Below, piece after piece: positions 32,062 through 42,840 of a stretch of 64,000 bases of DNA (the first letter of the stretch is position 1; every line of letters starts with the position of its first letter). The translations under genes and the position numbers were made by a program. Under the pieces are notes generated by a model. The model was not told the DNA's origin. It was given only the letters and a program-made list of their open reading frames with translations, and made no database searches. The stretch comes from Cladobotryum mycophilum (taxonomy: Eukaryota > Ascomycota > Sordariomycetes > Hypocreales > Hypocreaceae): contig CM071590.1 of the NCBI GenBank assembly GCA_036429605.1, positions 4,030,001 to 4,094,000 on the forward strand, in the 5' to 3' direction.

Positions 32062-35000
32062 TTAGAAGAATCTACTCTTCTTCTTCTGAGCTTTCTGCTT
32101 CTTCTGAGAATCCCCTAGGATATCATCAAAGGTGGCGCCGGATGTCGCCCCTGAAGCGGGTGAGCTCGATCTTGAGTCTTGCGTGATATTCATACCAGCG
32201 AGATTTCCCACAGACACACTTCTGTTGTTCAATCGGGCGCTGGGCACTCCCGGTCCAAGCGAGCTGCTGCGCTGGTGGACTCCGTAAAGGCTTGGTGGCT
32301 CTAATGGAACAGGTTCAAGCCCCATCACAATGCTCGAACGATATGCCTGGCTGAGCTGTCGTCTTGCGGGAGACTGATTCCGTGATCGCAACACCACCTG
32401 GGGGATCCTGGCGGCGGCGACGGCGTGCTGTTGCCAGACTGGGAGCCTTGATTGCTTGAGAAGCCTTCCATGCCTTGGAATACATTCTGGGGGGTTGAAG
32501 GGGTGACAGCGAAGGTGGCTGATCCAATGGCGGTGTTGCTGACGACTCGTTCATCTCTTCCCATCTCTTTGCTGCCAACCAACAGTGGCTTCGATGGTAG
32601 ACTGCCTCTGGGCTGAACATGACAGCATCTGCAGACAATTCAACGTAGCCTCCGCCTCCTGCAACTTCATACCACATCTTCCGTACTTGCCTCGCGTCAA
32701 TCCACGGAAGGTTTCCCATTGGTGGTTCACACAAAAAGTACTCGGTATCATCCGTAAACTTGAGGCCAGGCGCATCCACAACCAGCATGGGAAGCGACTG
32801 GAGGACGGAGTAGAGGAATAGCCAGTAGCCAATTCTGTGATCGATGAGATCATGCGAGGTCTTTCCCTTTGATTCTTTTAGTTCAAACTCTTTGAACTGA
32901 TCCAAGAAGGGAATTTGGATGCTATTAGTGTCGTAATTGTAGGCCTTGTTAAGCACAAGCTTTAATTCGTACTCCTTGATCTTCTTGTCAAATTTGGCCT
33001 GCTCTTTGGCCGAAAGATTGTAGTACGTCTCAAGGACAGTTGTCATTGATGGTATTTGAGGGAGGTCAAAGGGAATTGGTGGCAAGACAGGGGGCTTTGA
33101 GCGATCAAACTCGGACAGAATGTTGCGTAGAGCCGAGGTAGTCATCTTATCAGCCTCTTCGGAGATTGCAGGTACCTCATCAATGACTCTTGATGTGAGA
33201 TTGTTGCGATCAACAATGAGATCATAGAGCGCGCACATATCCGAGTAGAGCGCTTTCAAGACAAGTCTGTTAAGACCGCTCTCAGCAAAAGGATTCTTCT
33301 TGTTGCTAGCCTTCGGTGGCCAGCTACCAAATGAAGATCTATAGTAGCTGATGACGAACTGCCGCATCTTTTGAAACGAGGTCTTCCAGATCTTGAAGCG
33401 AACGGCCTTGAGTTCTGGGACTGAAGTAGAGTTCGCAATGCCCGCAAACAGAGATGGAAACTCAAACTGTTCAAGAGCCTCGTTCACGTTGTGCTGACGA
33501 TTAACGAGATCCAAGTGAGCACGCTCCAGCCGTTCGCGGGTAAGCTGAGAGACCTGCTCGAATATTGGCAAACGAAGTTCCATAATGGCCGCATATTTTC
33601 CCGCGGCATGAGCAAAAGCTTCATTGTACAACTCCATCGACCGCATACGTTCCCCCAATATCAAAGCCTCTAGTGTTTCTTCTCGGCTATGACGACAGTC
33701 TGCAAACCCGAGCTGATCCGAATAGAAACCAAAGCTGAGGTCCACAGCAGCTCCAAATGTGTTTCCATCTTGGCTGAAAAAACAAAACTCTTCCAAAAGA
33801 TCGGCAACTCGAACAAGCGCCCGGAAGTTGTTGGGGCAGGTCTTGGTTCCAACAAGAGGTTGACCTGTCAAGAAGGCAAACAGGTTCCGTATGGCAATGA
33901 GCCGGTTGAGGTCTACCGCCGAATCCCCGCTATGTGCTGCTGGTTGTCCGGGTGCCGTTTCCGGCGCAGTCGGGATATACAATCGTAATTCTCCAGAATA
34001 TTCATCGGATGGAGACAGTGGGGGCGACATCATCCTTGTAGCATCTTCAACGGACAAACTTCCTCCGAAACTTCTCGTCCTATTCCTAGAGCCAGACGAG
34101 GCTTCCATCTCGGTTCTTATGAGTTCATTGAATATGTAGGACGTGCTGACAGTAAATTCGGGCACCTTGAATGACGGCCCATGACCACTTCCCTTGGGAA
34201 ATAAATAAACAAGGACAGCGCCATTCTCATTCCACAGTTCAGGGACCTGCATTCGGACTATTAGCAACCATGAATTTTTATAGGAGTATCATGGGAACTA
34301 CCTTCTCGCCATTTCTGAGAAACGAGGTGTTGTATTCAGCACGGCTATCTTCAGCAATGACCCAGGCCGGAACATTTCCATTGTTGTTTTGGTGGTGGCT
34401 GACTTCAATGGAATTTGCGCGAGATCGGCCACCGGGTATCCAGCTTCTTCTTGCTTTCGCTTTTGAAGAGCTATGGTTAGGGATGTGGGTAGGTGGCGCC
34501 TGTGTGGTAAAAGGCGAGGATACATTGCGTGTGGCATTTACAGTCTCTCCTACAGGAGCGGGGATCTGGGCGGAAACAGTTCGCCCACTAGGTTCGGGAA
34601 GAGGGTTTGTCTGTCTTGTCTTGACACCTAGTATAGGCAGCGAGTCTGTTCGTGGAAGAAGAGAGCTGCTTCGTGGTCTGAGGTCAGGTTCTGCTGTTTG
34701 TTGCAGCGGTCCCCCTCGACGTGGTCGTCGAGAAAGCTAGTCTGAAGAGTCCATCCTTCAGTATCCAGTCCATGGAACGCGGGTGTGATGTGATCTGCTC
34801 CTCCGGGTGTTGGGGGTGTAGGGGATGATATCTGCGGCTGCGAATGACTGGACACAGAAATTTCTGGCATATCGGTAGAAATAGCTGGCGGTTCGGGCGG
34901 ATTATACTGTGGGCAGGACATTGATGTTTCGGATCGCTGTGATTCGCTTTCAGTTGTTATAACGCTCTCGCTGGCATCGCTCGACGTGGTTATAGGTTCT

Positions 35001-35434
35001 GGCGCTGTAGGGACTGGGGGAGGTGGCGGTGCCTCGGTCGGTGGTGGTGGTGGTGGTGGCGGCATCATGCTGGACACAGGTTTCCTGTGAATAGTACCGT
35101 GGGGAGTATCTGAGTTTTGAGTTGTAAGCGTGGGAAGTAAAGATGAGACTCGAATGCCCCAGGTCTTTGCCCGACGGCTAAGGAGTGTTGAAAGCACTGG
35201 CTCTGCATCATGATCCTCCTCAGCTAGGGGCTCCCGCCTCTCCGGCAAAGCCCCCTCTAGTCGGACATCAGCCTGCTGATGACGGAGCTGAAGCAGACTG
35301 GTGGTCGATTTCGAACGTAGTGATTTTCGTAGTGTGCTAATCGAGCCGGTCTTTGATTTGGAATCGAATCGTATGGAGGGGAGAGAAAGAGAAGAAGGAA
35401 GTATGGTAGCTCGAAAGGACTTACTCGACGTCAT
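32062..35434 (-). CDS. Large protein resembling fungal DUF8004 family, frame broken three times
   Basis: Minus strand, exon 1 35434-34302, intron 34301-34247 (55 nt, GTAGTT...ATGCAG), exon 2 34246-32062. About 1106 aa if three single-base gaps are allowed for. The N terminus is Ser-rich with poly-Pro tracts (MMPPPPPPPP). The conserved part begins NGEKVPELWNENGAVLVYLF and includes FNNFRALVRVADLLEEF-like helices, GYWLFLYSVLQSLPMLVV and EYFLCEPPMGNLPW, and ends RRSHCW-like (YHRSHCWLAAKRW). The tail ends KKQKAQKKKSRFF. The layout fits fungal proteins I recall as DUF8004; function unknown. The reading frame changes at C-run 34711-34715, at G-run 32489-32494 and at G-run 32400-32404 (plus-strand bases), each cured by one extra base in the run. 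A 76-nt intron (GTATTC...CCAG) could bridge the last two, but it looks coding and lacks a branch site. Confidence 0.75.
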
Positions 35435-37387
35435 ATTGGGTGATATGACCAGTCCGTCCACTTCAGTAAACCGTTACATGCAGTGGCAGGATTGAGCTTT
35501 TTGTTTGATTTAAAACAAAAGGGCGAGGGTCAAAACGGGAGGATCGAGAAAGGGAGTAGACAGCCCTAGTATTGAATTCGTGTCAGACAGGCAAGCAGCA
35601 AACAGAATCTGTTACACACTTGGGGGTTCCCCTTGCGACCTACAAACAAACAAAAACGCCGGGATACGGCAGCGGAAGATGGAGAAGTTTCGTTGGCGCA
35701 ATGCTCGGGATTGGCGGCGTAGCAAGAGCAGCAGGGACTAGGGTGTGTGAGAAGATAAGGCAAGGTACATAGCACGGCTTTCTTTGCAAAGGAAAAAAAC
35801 ACGAATGGACGTTTGTACTGTATGGCAGAGAGGTAAGGTATTACTCCGTCGTCTCTGGAATCCTGGATCCGATTTCTTAGGGAAGTGGAATTTGGGGGCC
35901 TTTGGTGGGGACGCGATGACGTTTTTTGATGGCGAAGGGGGCTTAGGCGTTTGGGTTGACAAGGGATTCAGTGGGACAGCTGTCTCATCGTTTCCTGTTG
36001 GGTTGGGCTCCCTTTTCTGAGGATGGTATGGTATGGTTTGGATTTCTATGTATAAACTCGAGAGGCTCGACACGTGGCTATGGCCGTTTGCTTATTCGTC
36101 TTGTTTGCTTAAAAAACGGCCGCAGGGAGACGGCGTAAGGGCGAAATGGAGGAGCTAACGTCGTGAAATAAGTAATTAAGGGCTTCGGATTTTATTGTTT
36201 TTTTCTTTCCCAGTTGCTGAGGGAGGGAGAGAGCTGATATGCGGCTGAGGTCTAAGGGTGCATCTCTCAAGAAGGAGGAGAGAAGAAATAGACACCGCGC
36301 AGCTCTCTGTCCCGACAAACCTGACCGTGACCCTGACCCGACTTGGACCTGACCTGTTTTGATGACCTGCAGTCGGTCCCCTTGATTGTTGCGAAGACCC
36401 CAGTCCAGGTAATGCATCCATGCATTCACTGTGCAACGCCTGGCGCTATTTTCAAAGTCCAGGGTCCGCCGCCTGGTGGGTGGGACACAGGTCGAGACAT
36501 GGATCCATGATCAAAAGATGGATCCATCCGGTCCGGTTCATCCAGCGCCATTCCAGGGGGTTGCATTGGCAACATTGGTGCCAAGGTGGGTTTGTGTATG
36601 AGTTAAAAATGCCATCCATGGTAATGAGGAAGGGGGAGAAAATTGAAAAATCCGTTTTGAGCTCATAGAAAATTCTGTTTGTCTCTTTCCTAGTTTCTCA
36701 ACTTGAAGATGACCGTGTGGAAGCTAACATGTGCCTTCCGTACTTTTAGTAGAATGACGTTTTTTTTATAGTGACTTCCCAACGTTCAGCGTAGCATCGT
36801 GGCAGTTACGATACAAGCTTGTACCTGAGCCACTTCAACAAGAGTCCTCCACCTGCTTGTATGTACGTACGTACCTCTTCGTATTATAGTGCTCCGTAGG
36901 TATGTACCTGTACACACACTCAATTTTGTATGTATCTCAATGGAACCTTCTGACCCTGCATCGGGCTGCATCAAAAACCCGTCTGGCGTGTTGGAACAGG
37001 GAGTATCCACGTGCAAAGAAAAGCAGGAACCACAAGGCTTCATGCATGGGCTAGGTACTACTTACACATTGGAGTGGCTTTTGCAAGTCTAGAAGCCCTT
37101 CAAAAAAAAAATAAAGGTCTCTCAAAAATGGGCTGCAGCTTTTTTTTTTTTCTCTTTTCTTTTTTAATGCATGACTTCAGGGTCGACGTGCCTAAAAGGG
37201 GACAAAGGAAGCAGCGTGAGCAAAACCAACTTGCATAGGAGAGAAAGAGAGCCTGCAGCACTCTAAAAAACTAGGTACCTACCGTGGCAGGTGACAGAAG
37301 CGATGTCCATCCATGGATAACCTGTCGATCTTCATGACCAGAAAAGCACCAACAGCAAAAAAAAAAAAACAAGACAAAAAGGATCTT

Positions 37388-37397
37388 GTACTCCGTA
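37388..37397 (+). repeat. GTACTCCGTA motif, copy 5
   Basis: Perfect copy, 96 bp from copy 6, same strand. Confidence 0.7.
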
Positions 37398-37483
37398 TCA
37401 CTAGACACTATCCGCTGCTCTTAATTCCAGAATACGATGACGTTTATGAGACCGGAGCAGTTTAGAACCCGAGGAGAATTACC

Positions 37484-37493
37484 GTACTCCGTA
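37484..37493 (+). repeat. GTACTCCGTA motif, copy 6
   Basis: Perfect copy; a near-copy (ATACTCCGTCGTA) follows about 125 bp later. Confidence 0.7.
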
Positions 37494-38028
37494 TAATAAT
37501 GGACTCTCTCAACATGCTTGTAGTACTGTGGATCGCCGCCCCGCACAATATCTCGTCCATGTTTTCATCAAGTCAAGCTCATAAAAAACCACATACATAA
37601 TAATAGATATGCCCAGATACTCCGTCGTAGTATTGCTAGGAAGCATGACGACGACGCCAAGTCTTGCATAAGAAACATACTCGGCTCCCGGGTCCTCGGC
37701 AGTTTTTTCTTCTTCTTTTCCTCCATAATCACATAGTCGTAGCACAAGGACAAAAGTTATTCTTCTTCTGACCCAACTTTTTTTTCGTATTTCATGTCTC
37801 AACTATTCCCCTATGTCTTGTGCATTCGTCACTTGATTCGTACGTCCTCGTATACCTGCACAGTGTAAGTGGCAACCTTTTTTCACCGTAGCCAACGAAA
37901 AACAAGAAAACAGGAAAACAAGAAAAAACAAGAAAGAAGGAAAGATAGAAAGAAAGAAGGAATGATCATCCATAAGCAAATTGGGAATGTCACATCTTGA
38001 AATGTTACAAAAAGGAAGCTGCACTACC

Positions 38029-38052
38029 AAAAAAAAAAAAAAAAAAAAAAAA
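38029..38052. repeat. 24-base A run
   Basis: Uninterrupted A run in noncoding DNA; could be a poly(A) relic of a retroposed sequence, but no element or target-site duplication is visible around it. Confidence 0.8.
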
Positions 38053-40607
38053 GTTGTGTGTGCTACCGTCAATGCTTTTTTTTGCCTCACTCAGTCGGTG
38101 ACAGCACAAGAGGAAAGTGGTTGGTGTGTGAGTGGACGGAGGAATGGCAAGATGGATGGATGGATGGATGGTGGTCACCGCGTAGGAACGATGAGGCTGA
38201 GTAAAAGGGCTGCGCCAACGTTGATCGAATGGATTCTTATTTTTCGCCTTCGGAACTGCTTAATAAGGGCAGTTTAGTAGAGGAGGTAGGGTAGCGCTTG
38301 TTGCTGACGACGAGCCGCAACACCTCCTTTTTCCGGATTGCAAAAAATCCATGTTTCTATTTTTAATAATATCATTTATGCAGTTCTTCTGTTCTGTCTT
38401 GTTCCCAAAATACTCGAGTTTTCTCTCTCTCTCTCTCTCTCTCTGTTTCCCCAGTTTCCGAGAGAAAACCCAACAACGGGACAGATGCATTGTTCCGAAT
38501 CTCGCTTCCGGCATTGTTTTGCATCTAGATCTTCTTGATTTCATATTTATTTGCTTTTTCTTTCATTTCTTTTCTTTTCCCGGTCGGTTACAAAGCAATA
38601 TGCTCTAGAACTTTCATCACGAGTTTCATCTGAATCATGTCCACCGTTTGATATCCAAGAGTAACCATGACAACCCATCTGTCTTTCCACCCAAACCGAA
38701 CAAACACAAAATTGCTTGGCAGATGTTTCATCCTTTTTTTATCATGTAAATAAAATAAACCCCATAATAAGTATCACATCGTAGCTTCGTTTCAACACTG
38801 TCCGCTAGCTACTTACTCCCAAACACAGAGAGCCGAAACTGGGGGAGCGGGCTGTTCTGTTCTTGTTTCGTCCCGGGAGAACGGAAACACGTTGACCCAC
38901 TCCTTTTCCCCAAAACAAAAAACTTGCCTATTCCGGCAGAAACCTGCACTCCGGCGCGATGGGTCTCCCCCTCCGGATCTTATCTGATCTCTCTGGCACC
39001 AAAGAGTTGTTTGCAAGAGAGGCTCCTATATCAAGTTTACCTGACTTTTTATGTTTCTTCATCACCATTCAGACATCGTGCCATATTCATATGAATTTCG
39101 CAAAACGATTCAGTGTTTTTTTTATTGTTTTTGTGTAGCGAGCGCGCCCGGTGTAGCCGGAAATCGAAACTAAACTCGGTGGTGGGGTACTAGCAGATGA
39201 ACCGTCTCCAACGTTGTCATTATGGTTGGGAGGTGCCAATCTTATTGTAATTATGCGAATAGGGCTGTAGAGTCATGGCTACTTATATGATAAGCATTAT
39301 TATTATTCTTCTTTTTCTTTTTCTTTTCTACATCTTCAACAGCGAAAACAAAACAATAAAAAGGGACACGTCAATGGCTTCTGTTCTGTGTTGCATGGTA
39401 TCACGTAGTACACGCTCCGAATGGCCATGAAAAAGTGCCTACCCTATTGCCTACCAAATCCCCCCATCTCGGAGGAAGTTCTGGCAGATCGATGCATGGC
39501 TGGTCCCGGTCGTCTGGATGAAGTCGGTGATTACCTCTGGACATAGTGTCTATTGTTACGTTCGCAAAAGCAGTATAGCGGCCTACCTAAGGGCAAACTA
39601 GACAATATAGACAATAGCACAACTTTTCACCATTAATTAGTGTTTTGGCTTTTAGTCCAAGCCGCCCAGCAATGAATGCCCTTTTAAACAGAACGAGGTC
39701 CCCCTTCTCCCCCGAGGCTTGATGGGGTTTGAACTTCATGGACATTCTTCTACTGGTCTCTCCAAAAGAGTCGTTGCGCGTGGAACCCCTTCCTGCAGAC
39801 GCTCACGTCCCGAGAGGTCAGTAGCCACTTGAAACTTATACGCATTAATTCTTTTTGACAACCAGCATTGGGTGTTGTCAGTTACAGTCGGCTAGGAAAC
39901 AAAAAAAAAACACTAATTTGCCAATGCAAGGTCCCCAGAGGTCAATTCGAAATATGGGCGAGAAAAAGCCATCAGGGGGTATCCGGAACGCATTTTAGAA
40001 GCTTTTCTCGAGCATATATCTTGCTCCCGTCGTTGGATCCGGGCGAGGTTGACATCCATCTCGCCACCAAGCCCCTTCACCCAACTCAACCACAACATCT
40101 GGAGAAGCGTCAGAACCTCTCAGTAGAGGGTATTGAACATCAAGTGAGCAGATACTCGCGAAAAATCAGCTTAAATAGTATTATTTTCTCAATGGCTTCC
40201 CGCCATCATCCCGTCGAGGACGTCTCGGAGGACTCGCGGGGGGTCACCTGACTATCGCACTAAATGGCATGGTCCTACTGAAATGTCAAAATCGGTGAAA
40301 GTCGAGGTTGTCATTGGTCGGTAGATCGGGGCTCCACAGCAGGATGGACCAATCAGGACCCCGACTTTCACCGAGAATGCACAACTGACGATGGTGTAAG
40401 TGACAAGACGAACCCAGAGCTCCCTTGGATGCCAAATTATAATTCTCTTGTGTCAGGCAGAGTCCCTGAATCCGACGAATCTTACACAAAAGACCTGGAA
40501 CATTGGGCATCTTCACCTTATCGCCATCTGACAAAGCCACCTGCTTCAATTCGCCCTGGTAACCAGCCAAGGTCCCACTGCATCCCGTGACTTACACGGA
40601 TATCAAC

Positions 40608-42722
40608 ATGACTATGACCCGGAGCCCTTCCCAGATGGATCAAGAAAACCCTCGTCCTTCTTCTTCATTATCGCCAGAGGAGGAAGAGGTCTTCTCTTGG
40701 CTAGTTGACTTGACTCGCTTTGGCGAACCCTTTAAGCCAACCTCGCCTCTCACTGACATCATCAATGAGATCCCTTCCTTTATAGATGCTCTTTCTCTTG
40801 ATAGAACTGGCGCAGATCTGTTCAGAATGACGACTCCCTTCCACTCTGAAGATGAAGCCGTAACCACCTCAGACTATTCTGGCCAGAGCCCTCCAGACCT
40901 TATCCAGGGTGACAGCACCTCTCCTTCTGATCAATCGGGCTCCCCTCTCCCCATCCACGTCGATGATCTTCACCACCACTACCCTGACGCTTCCCTTGGG
41001 GAGGTTCGGGCCCATGATGATGAGTGGACCTATCCCCAGACAGACCCTTCCAAGTCGGTCGGGCAAGGGTACCCCTACCATCTCCAGGTTCATGACGATC
41101 AGACCAATAAGACGCTCGCTCCCTCCACTGGTTTGAAGCGTCGACGGTCTGGCAACGATCTTGAGAAGAGACAGAGGCAGCTAGTCGATCCTAACCAGAC
41201 GGCTGATGTCCGCAAAAGTGGGGCCTGTCTCCCATGCCGTGTTTCCAAGACCCGAGTAAGACATTGATTGAACTTTCTTCCACCCCCATGGATGCCAAGG
41301 CTAACAAGCTTCTGTCCTAGTGCCATGAGAGTGGAATCTGCCCCACGTGTAGGAAAGCGTTCCCAGATCACTCCCACTTGGCTTGTACCCGGTCGACCCC
41401 GGCTATGGCTTGGCCTGTGATGGGCAAGGTACCTGGTATGTGAACGAGTCCCTGTCGCCCATGCCGGGTAACGGTATGCCCGAGTTCGAGTACTGATACA
41501 CTGGCTGCAGATGTCTGGTCAACTCAGGCTAAAGAAGAGGAGCAACTTTGCTCCGGGCCCAGGTTCTATACCGGGAACCCCAAGGATATCTCAGTCTTCT
41601 TTGCCAAAGACACTGCCTCACCCCCTCTGCGCGCCACGGTTCAGGGATACCGAACGCAAGGGGCCACTGGCGAGGGGAGCTTAAACAAGGCTGACTTTCC
41701 CCGAGACAATGTTCCAAGCCACCAAGTGCTGCAGACATGGGTCGAGAATCAGATCCGAAGAGAGAACACACCAGACTTTCAGCATGCAGTCCAGAGCTTT
41801 CTGCTTGCATACTCAGAAGAAGGATGGGGTCTTCCAAAGGTATGAATCACCCAAACCCCCCGACGCTTTCTTCAACTTGGCTAACTATGCCACAGCATAG
41901 TCTTGTAAGCAAGGTTCATAAGATGAACTGCTTCTTTCGAATTTGGAAGGCACCATCCTTTTGGTGTTTGGATCCCAGCAACAAACTCACCAGCCTTCCC
42001 CTGTCCGTCCAAGCCCAGCTGAGGAATATCGCCAGAAAAGGCTTGTACTCACTGGAGCATGATATCCTCAAGGAGCTTGACGACTGCCTGACGCAGCAGG
42101 GGCCCCCAAAGCCTCATGAAAGGATGGCCATTTGGGCGAGCATGTGGCAGCTCATCTTGATGTATCGCGAGCTCATGGGCGCCTTCAAGACACACCTTGT
42201 TCACATCGCTCGTAAGAACAGCGAGCCAGCTCAGACTAGTGAGTTCAATCACCAGAACATCAGAGACAACTTTGCTAACGACTTCGTTCAGTTGCCTCTC
42301 AGACATATATATATAAGTGGATCGCGGATTCTTTCTTCCCTCTCCTGACGGTGTTTTACCACTATCAGTTCCGGACGAAGAAGAGCTTGGAAATGTCGAT
42401 GGATTGGCTCAAGGCCCCGTCATATCCGGCCAGAGCATGCCAGAGCAACGCAATCCACATGCATGCTCAGCAACTTCTCGATGCTCGCAAAGACCTTTGT
42501 ATGTTCTAAATCGAAATCGATTGATCTGATCGTCGGAATGCGGCTTACTAACTGCCAATAGATGTCAGCCTGCAATCCTCCAAGAATGATATTGACGAGC
42601 TTCTCTGTGTTTTCGTGGTCAACCACGAATTGAAGAAGATGAGTGCTCGAAGGCGGATACCAAAAGCATCCACAAAATCCAAGCAACCAGCTGAGGATGA
42701 CTGTGAAGATGATGCTGAATAA
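40608..42722 (+). CDS. C6-type zinc cluster transcription factor
   Basis: Six exons: 40608-41255, 41321-41435, 41511-41839, 41896-42238, 42292-42498 and 42562-42722. All are GT-AG and in phase, with branch sites such as GCTAAC, 600 aa. The N terminus is acidic and Ser/Pro-rich. A basic stretch (LKRRRSGNDLEKRQRQ) leads to the zinc cluster: Cys207-x2-Cys210-x6-Cys217-x5-Cys223-x2-Cys226-x11-Cys238, split by the first intron exactly before Cys217. The last loop is longer than the canonical 6-8 residues, as in the fungal subfamily with CPTCRKAFPDHSHLAC-like text. The C-terminal half is helical without a clear fungal_trans motif. Probably a nuclear DNA-binding regulator; targets unknown. Convergent with RTG2, 118 bp between stops. 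Confidence 0.85.
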
Positions 42723-42840
42723 CTGCAAGAGTGGAGAGTGTTATCGGGGACGATTGATGACTGGCTGAGATGATGTGAATGTGATAATGACTGTTATGAA
42801 AAACGCAATTTCTTTTGTCATTTCTTACCTCAAAAAAAGC

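Larger units (their letters stand above)
35435..40607. other. 5.2-kb gene-poor interval
   Basis: Between two divergent genes, so it holds both promoters. No frame has conserved-looking content. It contains two GTACTCCGTA copies (37388-37397, 37484-37493) and near-copies around 35843, 36889 and 37619, GTACGTACGTAC near 36863, a 24-A run (38029-38052), GATG repeats near 38153, a (CT)n tract near 38420-38445 and T/C tracts near 39305. A 127-codon frame at 39868-40251 is unsupported. Confidence 0.5.

Noticed and set aside
32413..32488. 76-nt intron (GTATTC...CCAG) as explanation of the DUF8004-like frame change
   Set aside because: Not excluded, but its sequence reads as Ser/Pro-rich coding text in the middle frame, lacks a pyrimidine tract and branch site, and the homopolymer explanation also fits the other broken genes.
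39868..40251. 127-codon frame upstream of the zinc cluster gene
   Set aside because: Begins in an A-run, no domain, probably within the promoter or leader.
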